DNA of 7,059 nucleotides from RBG-16-64-43 sp035288225 (GTDB lineage Bacteria; Chloroflexota; Anaerolineae; Anaerolineales; RBG-16-64-43). The notes beneath the pieces were generated by a model. That model had not been told where the DNA came from. It saw only the letters and a list, made by a program, of their open reading frames with translations, and did no database searches. Position numbers and translations under genes: made by a program. Shown here piece after piece: positions 1 through 5,318 of the stretch (position 1 is its first letter; each line of letters begins with the position of its first letter). The stretch is taken from NCBI GenBank assembly GCA_035288225.1, contig DATEAT010000167.1, positions 1 through 7,059 on the forward strand, in the 5' to 3' direction.

Positions 1-554
1 CGCTTCTCGCGATCGAGGGAGAACGGCCCGGCGTACTGGAAGCGTTCGGCCGGCAGCGCGGCGGGTTTGGACTGCGGGACCGGGCCGTCGGATTTCAACT
101 GTTCCAGCGCCGCGATGGCCGCTTCGAGCGAATGGCGCTGCTGGATCTCCGCTACGCGTTTGCGAAGCGCCTTGTGGATGGCGCTGTCAACCTGCTCGAG
201 CGAGGCCGGCTTGAGCAGATAGTCCACCACCATGCCGGATTTAAGAGCCGCCACGGCACTGTCGAGCGCCGCATGGCCGGTGAGAATGACCACCAGCAAA
301 TTCGGGCGCAAGGCCTGCGCCTTCTGCAGGACCTCCAGGCCATCCATGCCCGGCATGCGGATGTCAAGCATCATCAGGTCGTAGGGCAGGCGGGTCAGCT
401 TGTCGAGCGCCTCCTGTCCGGAGCGGGCCTCGTCCACGTAGTTGTATCCTTTGAGACGCAGGCCTCGGCCCAGAGCCAAAAGCACGTGCGGCTCATCATC
501 GACCAGGAGGATGCGGGCTTCGGGGAGCAAGGGAGCAGAGATAGTTTGTTCCAT
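1..554 (-). CDS. Response regulator, receiver domain plus start of a probable winged-helix output domain (partial, C-terminus beyond window)
   Basis: This is the phosphorylated effector of a two-component system, cytoplasmic and probably a transcription factor. Translation from the ATG at 554 stays open to the window edge (184 full codons). Residues 14-130 form a CheY-like receiver. It has the acidic pair D19/D20 in 'LLVDDE', phospho-acceptor D64 in 'MMLDIRMPGMDG', T92 in 'ILTGHA' and K115 in 'YLLKPAS', so every key switch residue is present. A charged helical linker (about 120-155) and a Pro-rich stretch follow. The last visible residues, 'GPFSLDREKR', resemble the first beta strands of an OmpR/PhoB winged helix (Trans_reg_C), but that domain is cut off, so the output type is inferred. 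The gene starts 4 bp after the stop of the histidine kinase at 559-2331, its obvious partner, and is likely translated from the same mRNA. No strong Shine-Dalgarno is seen, consistent with translational coupling. Confidence 0.93.
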   Translation of the reverse strand, partial: MEQTISAPLLPEARILLVDDEPHVLLALGRGLRLKGYNYVDEARSGQEALDKLTRLPYDLMMLDIRMPGMDGLEVLQKAQALRPNLLVVILTGHAALDSAVAALKSGMVVDYLLKPASLEQVDSAIHKALRKRVAEIQQRHSLEAAIAALEQLKSDGPVPQSKPAALPAERFQYAGPFSLDREK

Positions 555-558
555 GGGC

Positions 559-2331
559 TCACTCGGCGGGCGGGTTCTCGTGGATCAACGGTAGGTTAAT
601 CGTGAACACCACCCCGCGTCCCTGCGGCAGGTTGGCAGCACGGATTGTACCGTGATGTCGCTGCAGGATAGTGTGGGAGACGCTCAGGCCGAGGCCGGTG
701 CCTTCGGCGCGGGTGGTAAAGAAGGGCTCAAAAAGGTGCGGCAGCGATTCGGCCGGAATGGGCGGCCCGCTGTTGGTAAAGGTCAGCTCCACCATCTCCC
801 CGCGCGTGCGCACGCGGATCTCGAGTTTGCCTTCGCCTTCCATGGCATGCGCCGCATTGAGAATGATGTTGAGGAAGACCTGGATCAGCTGCCCCGGCGA
901 GGCCATGCACGGGGGCAGCGCCTTGGGCGCCGAAATGACGAACTCCACGTTCTGGTTCTGCAGGTAGTTGCGGCTGAGGGCCAGAGTCTGTTCAATCACC
1001 CCCAGGATCGACACCGGCTGCAGCACGTCCGGCGTGGGGCGGGCAAAGCCCAGGATGCGGCGGGTGATCTCATCCAGCCGTTCCACTTCGCCCTCAAGAA
1101 TGCGCAGCGACTGCTCGCGTTCCATCGGGCTCAAGCGGTAGCGGCGGATGAGCTCGAGATGGGCGCGCAGCGACTGCAGCGGGTTGTTGATCTCGTGGGC
1201 GAGCGATGCGGCCACTCGCCCGATGGCGGCCAGGCGCTCGGTGCGCTCGGCCTCGGCGGTGATCAGCGAATAGCGCGTGGTCACCTCCGCGATGACCATC
1301 AGGCCCCAGTTGGCACGCGCCAGGTCGGGCAGCGGCACGCTGTGGATGCGCAGCGTTTCCTGGCCGCGCGGCATGGCCAGGTCCACCTTTTCCGCCGAGA
1401 GCGGCGTGCGTCGCTCGAGCGAATCGCGCAGAAGGGTGCGGACGCTCTCCGGCACATTGGGGTCGGAGAGTGCGTTACGCCCAAGCACCTGGGCCGGGTC
1501 GAGCCCCTGGCGCTCGAGTTCTGCATTCATGTGGCGGTTGAGCTCGAGCACTCGCCCGTCGTCGGCGAGCAGCACCATCAGGAATGGGATTGTTTCGAGC
1601 AGGCTGCGGTAACGGGCCTGGGTGGCCGCCAACTGGATCGCGAGCGCGGCCGCGTCGGTGATGGCGCGCAGGGAAACGGCCAGCTGGACGAAGACTCCGA
1701 GATGAGCGATATCCGGAAGCCCGGGCTTGTCGCACGCGATGAGCAGGTAACCCAGCCTGCGCCTCAGGTCGAGCGGGAAGAGCAACAAGGCGCGCGCGCC
1801 GATGGCCGAGGCCAGCGGGCAGGGGGCGACGCGCTCAAGGTCGGACACAACCAGCCCGGCTTCCAGCCTCTCGGCGGCCACGAGCACAGGGAATTCCGCC
1901 TCGGTCACGCAGGCGGGAAAGACCTTGGCGGCAGGCCCGCGCGCGGCCAGCACCTGGTGCGACACGCCCTCGGCCCCGCTCAACACGACCGCCGCAAGAC
2001 GAACGCCCGCCCCGGTCTCGGTCGCACGGCGGAGTTCCACCCCCAGCCGGCGCCTCTGGTCGTTTAGCGCAGCCTGAATATGCTCGCGCGAAATCGGCGG
2101 GGGCGCATACAACGAGATGGCCGGCGGACCTCCCGCGTTCTGGCGCGGGAGGGGAGCGCCAGTGCTGCCGGCGCGCGGGTTCAGACGCTGGCGGAAGCGC
2201 GCCGGCGGAAGGACGCGCAGCACGTGACCGCTCTGCTCGAGAAGGCGCGAGGCCTTCGGGGAGAGGGCCGCAGCCGGGCCCACGAAGAGCAATCGAGGAC
2301 GTTCAGCAGTTGAGATGCGGGTTGCGCTCAT
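559..2331 (-). CDS. Sensor histidine kinase with GAF-like and PAS domains
   Basis: This 590-residue kinase autophosphorylates on histidine and should pass the phosphate to the adjacent regulator. Residues 12-50 look like the first part of a degenerate receiver or another alpha/beta fold ('RLLFVGP'), followed by a Pro/Gly-rich linker (about 50-80). Residues 95-230 resemble a GAF domain and 238-355 a PAS domain ('YRSLLETIPFLMVLLADDGRV'). A HisKA dimerisation domain has the H-box 'SLAHEINNPLQS' with H379. The HATPase domain has an N-box with N492 ('LNIILNAAHAM'), an F-box 'EPFFTT' (535-540) and a G2 box 'GTGLGL' (544-549). The G1 box reads 'NSGPPIP' (520-526) where most kinases have D-x-G-x-G. 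No transmembrane segment or signal peptide is evident, so it probably senses a cytoplasmic signal. The ATG at 2331 has no clear ribosome binding site, so the exact start is less certain than the gene. Confidence 0.93.
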   Translation of the reverse strand: MSATRISTAERPRLLFVGPAAALSPKASRLLEQSGHVLRVLPPARFRQRLNPRAGSTGAPLPRQNAGGPPAISLYAPPPISREHIQAALNDQRRRLGVELRRATETGAGVRLAAVVLSGAEGVSHQVLAARGPAAKVFPACVTEAEFPVLVAAERLEAGLVVSDLERVAPCPLASAIGARALLLFPLDLRRRLGYLLIACDKPGLPDIAHLGVFVQLAVSLRAITDAAALAIQLAATQARYRSLLETIPFLMVLLADDGRVLELNRHMNAELERQGLDPAQVLGRNALSDPNVPESVRTLLRDSLERRTPLSAEKVDLAMPRGQETLRIHSVPLPDLARANWGLMVIAEVTTRYSLITAEAERTERLAAIGRVAASLAHEINNPLQSLRAHLELIRRYRLSPMEREQSLRILEGEVERLDEITRRILGFARPTPDVLQPVSILGVIEQTLALSRNYLQNQNVEFVISAPKALPPCMASPGQLIQVFLNIILNAAHAMEGEGKLEIRVRTRGEMVELTFTNSGPPIPAESLPHLFEPFFTTRAEGTGLGLSVSHTILQRHHGTIRAANLPQGRGVVFTINLPLIHENPPAE

Positions 2332-2347
2332 CTGGCACTTGGCCGAC

Positions 2348-2371
2348 GGGCCGGCGGTTTTCCACCGACCC
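2348..2371 (-). other. Hairpin in the leader of the histidine kinase gene
   Basis: On the minus strand the sequence folds into a 10-bp stem closed by an AAAA tetraloop. The left arm is GGGTCGGTGG and the right arm CCGCCGGCCC, with two G-U wobble pairs and the rest Watson-Crick. It ends 16 bases before the kinase ATG. The following bases are not T-rich, so it does not look like a finished intrinsic terminator. It could affect translation initiation or mRNA stability, or be chance in GC-rich DNA. The structure is seen; any role is inferred. Confidence 0.4.
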
Positions 2372-2407
2372 CCTCTCCGGCGATCAAGTTCACGCGGACT
2401 GTCGAGA

Positions 2408-2413
2408 ATTCTA
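2408..2413 (-). promoter_or_regulatory. Candidate -10 box (TAGAAT) upstream of the kinase/regulator pair
   Basis: The 125 bp between the PLP-enzyme stop (2457) and the kinase start (2331) contain TAGAAT on the minus strand, five of six matches to the sigma-70 -10 consensus. No convincing -35 lies 16-18 bases upstream; the TTGACG directly next to it is too close to serve. This would place a transcript start about 65-70 bases before the kinase ATG, with the 2348-2371 hairpin in the leader. No terminator for the upstream gene was found here, so read-through is also possible. Confidence 0.22.
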
Positions 2414-2456
2414 CGTCAATCTCACCAGGCGCGCAGTTCCCACCCTGGCGGCGGAT

Positions 2457-3713
2457 TCACTCGTGGCTCAACGACTCAAGTGCTTCACTCAAGCGGTCAA
2501 TCTCGGCGCGCGTGTTGTAGTGCACCGGGCCGACGCGCACCATCCCCCCGCTGGACTCCACCCCCAGGCGCTGGGTGACCTCGAGCGCGTAGTAATTGCC
2601 GTCCCAGGCATAGATCTCTGCTTGGCCCAGGACCTCTGCGACGGCGCGCGGAGCATGGCCGCGCAGGGTGAAGGAGACCGTCGGGACGCGGCGGTCGAGG
2701 CGGGCGGTCTCTTGTATGCCGTAGATCCGTAATCCATCGATCGCCTGGAGGCGTTCGATCAAGTAGCGCCCAAGTTCAATCTCGTAGGCGCGAATAGCCG
2801 AGAGCGCGCACCGCAGGCGCATGCGTCGCCCGCTCAGCATGGTGGCAATGCTCTCCTCATACTCCTGGCCGCACGTGCTACCCAGCCACTCCAAGTACTC
2901 GATCGTCCCCCCCAGGCCGGCGATGGCCTCGAAATTCCCGGTGCCGGTTTCGAACTTGTCCGGCGGATCGTCGGGAGCGGGGCGCACTTTGTAGGCGGGC
3001 AATTCCTGCAAGAGGTCGTAGCGTCCGTACAACAGGCCGAGGTGCGGGCCAAAGAACTTGTAGGCCGAGCACACCAGCAGGTCGCATCCGATCGCTGCGA
3101 CGTCGATCGGCCCGTGGGGGGCGTAGTGCACCGCGTCCACGTAGCACAGGGCGCCCACGGCATGCGCCCACTCGACGGCGCGCGCCACATCGTTGATTGT
3201 GCCGACGGAGTTGGAGGCATAACCCAGCGCCACAATCCTGGTGCGCGGCGTGATCTGGCGCGCCAGCTCGTCCATGTCGAGTGTGCAATCCTGGGGCCGG
3301 AAATTCACCCAGCGCACCACGACTTCCTGATCCTGCGCGGCCAGCACCCAGGGGGCGATGTTGGCGTCGTGGTCGAGACGGGTGACGACGATCTCATCGC
3401 CCGGGCCGAGCCGCCGGCACAGCGTGCGGCTCATATGGAAGGTGAGGGTGGTCATGTTGGCGCCGAAGATGATTTCCTCCGGCCGGGCGGCGCCCAGGAA
3501 GTCGGCGGCCGCGGCGCGGGCTGCCTCCACCTGTGCATCCGACTCGCGGCTGGTGCGGAAGGCGCCCCCGTGATTAGCATTCGAGCGCTCGAGGTACTCG
3601 ACCATGCGGTCGAGCGCCGGCTGCGCGATTTGGGTGCCGCCCGGGTTGTCGAAGAAGACGGCGCCCGAAGCCAGAGCCGGGAAACGTGCACGGACGAGCG
3701 CGGGATCAATCAT
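2457..3713 (-). CDS. PLP-dependent aminotransferase class V, cysteine-desulfurase-like family without the catalytic cysteine
   Basis: This 418-residue fold-type I PLP enzyme covers the full family length. Landmarks are the N-terminal 'FFDNPGGTQ' (20-28), 'NMTTLTFHMSRTL' (86-98), 'GDEIVVTRLDHDAN' (105-118), 'YVDAVHYAPHG' with D193 to contact the pyridine nitrogen, 'CSAYKFFGPH' with K219 as the Schiff-base lysine, 'FETGTGNFEA' (254-263) and the C-terminal 'VRVGPVHYNT'. These match the cysteine-desulfurase-like proteins related to SufS/CsdA. At the place where SufS has its persulfide-carrying Cys in 'GHHCA', this protein reads 'GNYYA' (372-376), with Tyr375. Ordinary cysteine desulfurase activity through a persulfide is therefore doubtful, and the true substrate is unknown. 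The frame stays open upstream into the Nudix gene, but family similarity begins at 'MIDPALV', so the ATG at 3713 is chosen. It starts 10 bp after the Nudix stop, indicating one operon. Confidence 0.92.
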   Translation of the reverse strand: MIDPALVRARFPALASGAVFFDNPGGTQIAQPALDRMVEYLERSNANHGGAFRTSRESDAQVEAARAAAADFLGAARPEEIIFGANMTTLTFHMSRTLCRRLGPGDEIVVTRLDHDANIAPWVLAAQDQEVVVRWVNFRPQDCTLDMDELARQITPRTRIVALGYASNSVGTINDVARAVEWAHAVGALCYVDAVHYAPHGPIDVAAIGCDLLVCSAYKFFGPHLGLLYGRYDLLQELPAYKVRPAPDDPPDKFETGTGNFEAIAGLGGTIEYLEWLGSTCGQEYEESIATMLSGRRMRLRCALSAIRAYEIELGRYLIERLQAIDGLRIYGIQETARLDRRVPTVSFTLRGHAPRAVAEVLGQAEIYAWDGNYYALEVTQRLGVESSGGMVRVGPVHYNTRAEIDRLSEALESLSHE

Positions 3714-3723
3714 CGCACAGGGC

Positions 3724-4254
3724 TCACAGGCTGAGGTAGGGGAGAGCCATCGCCAGCGCCGCGATGGACTTGGCGTCTTGGAGCGTGCCGCCGTGCATCC
3801 AGGTACGCGCTTTTTCGAGCGGCACGGCCTCGACCGTGATGGCTTCATCCTCATCGGCCGGGCGCGGGTCGGGAAAGAGCCCGCGCGCGAGGAAAACGTG
3901 CATGTATTCCGTGGCGTAGCCGGGCGCCAGATAGAAGGCGCCGATCGAGAACACATCGCGCGCACCCATACCGGTTTCCTCGCGCAGTTCTCGCGCAGCG
4001 CAAGTGCCCGGGTTTTCGCCGCTGCGCAGCGTGCCCGCCGGAAGTTCCAGTAGGTCGCGCCCGACGGAGTGGCGATACTGGCGCACGAACCACACCTGCC
4101 CCTGATCGTCGATCGGCACCATGACCACCGAGTCGGCATGGCGCACAACCTCGACCAGGGTCTCGTGGCCGTTCTCCAGGCGGAGGCGGTCTGCGCGCAG
4201 CGCCACCGCCTGTCCTTCATACAGGGAGTCGGAGGAGAGTACGGAGATCGCCAC
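3724..4254 (-). CDS. Nudix hydrolase, ADP-ribose pyrophosphatase type
   Basis: This 176-residue enzyme should hydrolyse a nucleoside diphosphate linked to another group, most likely ADP-ribose to AMP plus ribose 5-phosphate, using divalent metal in the cytoplasm. The complete Nudix box (G-x5-E-x7-REUxEExGU) runs from G74 to about M96, with E80, R88-E89 and catalytic E92/E93 in 'RELREETGM'. It is preceded by 'LLELPAGTL'. P111 in 'APGYATEYMHVFLA' lies 15 residues after the box, a spacing established as a mark of ADP-ribose pyrophosphatases. Exact substrate is still inferred, since GDP-mannose and other NDP-sugar hydrolases look similar. The start is GTG at 4254, supported by GGGAGGGG (4259-4266) just upstream and no nearby ATG. 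It is the first gene of a pair with the PLP enzyme at 2457-3713. Confidence 0.92.
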   Translation of the reverse strand: MAISVLSSDSLYEGQAVALRADRLRLENGHETLVEVVRHADSVVMVPIDDQGQVWFVRQYRHSVGRDLLELPAGTLRSGENPGTCAARELREETGMGARDVFSIGAFYLAPGYATEYMHVFLARGLFPDPRPADEDEAITVEAVPLEKARTWMHGGTLQDAKSIAALAMALPYLSL

Positions 4255-4258
4255 GGAG

Positions 4259-4282
4259 CCCCTCCCGAGCCGCCGCCGGCTC
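4259..4282 (-). promoter_or_regulatory. Shine-Dalgarno of the Nudix gene with an adjoining hairpin
   Basis: The minus strand reads GGGAGGGG (4266-4259), with the GGAGG core 6 bases from the GTG at 4254; this decides the start. Immediately before it is a 6-bp hairpin, GAGCCG / CGGCTC with a GCGG loop (4282-4267). A second GGCTC copy follows the Shine-Dalgarno (4261-4257) and could pair with the same GAGCC arm, enclosing the ribosome site. The sequences are seen; regulation is inferred and may be chance. Confidence 0.5.
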
Positions 4283-4288
4283 TGCGGG

Positions 4289-4322
4289 ATATAGAAGAAG
4301 GGGCAAGGTTGCCCTTGCCCCT
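4289..4322 (-). terminator. Intrinsic terminator of the LysM lipoprotein gene
   Basis: Ten bases after the TAG stop at 4332-4334, the minus strand has a perfect 10-bp stem (AGGGGCAAGG / CCTTGCCCCT, 4322-4299) with a GCAA loop, which is a GNRA tetraloop. It is followed by the T-rich run TCTTCTATAT. This fits a rho-independent terminator for the lipoprotein transcript and separates it from the Nudix gene 34 bases further on. The tail is interrupted by C and A, so termination may be incomplete. Confidence 0.82.
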
Positions 4323-4331
4323 AGACGGAGG

Positions 4332-5027
4332 CTACGGAATGCGGATCGTTGATCCAGGGGTCAGCGTATACGGTGAGGTCAGGCTGTTGGCCACGATGAT
4401 CGCATTCGGGTCGACGTCGCCGTACGTGCAGGCGATCGAGTAGATCGAGTCGCCCGACTTGACGACATAGGTGGCCGGGTGCGCGACGAGCGCACGCGCC
4501 CCGGGGAACTTGGCGCCGGTCTGCGGGATGCGCAGCACCAGGTCCTCGTAATAGAGCGACGTGCTGCTCAAGCCATTCAGGCTGAGCAACTCCTCCGGGT
4601 CCACGTTGAAGCGGCGTGCGATGCAGTACGGGAATTCATCCTGCTTGAGAGTGTAGGAGGCCGGCACGCCGGGCGTCGCGGTGGGAATGGCCGGGAAGGT
4701 GGCCGTGGTCAGCGGGCGCACGGTGGGCGAGGGGCCGACGACGGTCGCGGCAGAGGTGGCCGCGCTCGTAGCCGCCTGCGTCACCGGCAAGGTGGCCAAC
4801 GAGACGAAGGTCGGCGTGGCGGCCACGAGCGGTGTGGCGCCGTGGGCTTGAGCCGTCTGGGTCAGGAAGGCCGAGCGGATGGCGTTCATCGTGGCTTCGG
4901 CTGGCGAGGTGGCACCCAGCGCCGTCGTAGCCGCGCTGGTCGGCCCCCCCGGCCCGACCGAACGGGTGCACGCCGCAAGAGCAGCCACGGCGGCGAGCAG
5001 AATGACCTGGCGTATAGCTTTCGACAT
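4332..5027 (-). CDS. Secreted lipoprotein with two LysM domains
   Basis: This 231-residue protein is probably exported, anchored by lipid and bound to peptidoglycan or another glycan. Residues 1-20 are a lipoprotein signal peptide: K3/R6, a hydrophobic core, then lipobox LAAC with Cys20 as the lipidated residue. A Thr/Ala/Pro/Ser-rich linker (about 22-122) with a short 'TSAATSAAT' repeat and 'PTATPGVP' looks like an extended surface spacer. LysM 1 spans about 125-169 ('YTLKQDEFPYCIARRFNVDP' to 'LVLRIP') and LysM 2 about 186-231 ('YVVKSGDSIYSIACTYGDVDP' to 'STIRIP'), ending exactly at the C-terminus. Each repeat has one cysteine near the first helix (C135, C200). No catalytic domain is present, so it is a binding or scaffold protein. 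The ATG at 5027 is chosen because it begins the signal peptide and has GGGAGGA (5038-5032) just upstream. The frame is open upstream to an ATG at 5276, but that extension would bury the signal peptide. Confidence 0.9.
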   Translation of the reverse strand: MSKAIRQVILLAAVAALAACTRSVGPGGPTSAATTALGATSPAEATMNAIRSAFLTQTAQAHGATPLVAATPTFVSLATLPVTQAATSAATSAATVVGPSPTVRPLTTATFPAIPTATPGVPASYTLKQDEFPYCIARRFNVDPEELLSLNGLSSTSLYYEDLVLRIPQTGAKFPGARALVAHPATYVVKSGDSIYSIACTYGDVDPNAIIVANSLTSPYTLTPGSTIRIP

Positions 5028-5092
5028 CGAGTCCTCCCTGGATCCTTGCGGATCGCCTGCCGCCGCGCAGGACGGCACGAGTTCAACGGTCA

Positions 5093-5121
5093 ATCCTAGC
5101 ACAAGCACTATCGCGCCGCAA
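5093..5121 (-). promoter_or_regulatory. Candidate sigma-70-like promoter for the LysM lipoprotein
   Basis: The minus strand has TTGCGG (5121-5116) and TAGGAT (5098-5093) separated by 17 bases, the preferred spacing, about 65 bases before the lipoprotein ATG. Matches are three of six and four of six to consensus, so this is only a candidate. It lies in the 291-bp gene-free stretch 5028-5318, the largest in the window, where the lipoprotein should have its own promoter because the gene upstream (thiolase) looks functionally unrelated. No clear terminator for the thiolase operon was found in the rest of that stretch. Confidence 0.35.
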
Positions 5122-5151
5122 CCAATCGGTCGCGCGCGGCCCAGGGGGCGA

Positions 5152-5243
5152 GGCGCGTCTCCCGTGAGGCTCCCATGACTTCCTCCAACGGGTTTGGTCA
5201 GGGCCGCGCCCGCCGAGGCGAGGCATTGCTCAGGAGACGCGCC
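5152..5243. repeat. 11-bp perfect inverted repeat with 70-bp interior, thiolase-lipoprotein intergenic region
   Basis: GGCGCGTCTCC at 5152-5162 is the exact reverse complement of GGAGACGCGCC at 5233-5243. The match continues inward as TGAG (5165-5168) against CTCA (5229-5232) if a 2-base bulge is allowed, giving 15 paired bases. The interior has no convincing reading frame. It could be a long-range mRNA structure downstream of the thiolase stop, a binding-site pair, or the remains of a small non-coding mobile element. No target-site duplication is obvious. Confidence 0.5.
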
Positions 5244-5318
5244 GGAGGCCCCGCGTACGTGAGGTGCACGAGGCATGCCAGAGAGGTTGTTGAGCGACGA
5301 AGAGACGGAAAGGAGGAG

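Noticed and set aside
132..599. Plus-strand reading frame of 155 codons at the left end
   Set aside because: It overlaps, antisense, the receiver domain with all key residues and has no domain of its own.
652..2067. Long plus-strand reading frame of 471 codons
   Set aside because: It is antisense to the histidine kinase, whose catalytic boxes are intact. The composition is shadow-like (His, Arg, Gln, Gly).
3714..4220. N-terminal extension of the PLP enzyme across the Nudix gene (a 587-residue fusion)
   Set aside because: The extra 169 residues are Arg/Ser/Pro-rich frame-shadow sequence over a Nudix gene with a complete Nudix box. Family similarity begins only at 'MIDPALV'.
5028..5276. 83-residue N-terminal extension of the LysM lipoprotein, including a hydrophobic run ending in Cys
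   Set aside because: The ATG at 5027 has a good ribosome site and begins a textbook lipoprotein signal peptide, which would be internal in the longer form. An open frame of this length is not unusual at this GC content.
5281..5318. Possible terminator after the thiolase stop
   Set aside because: Only short 4-8 base palindromes are found, with no T-run after them, so it does not support an intrinsic terminator.
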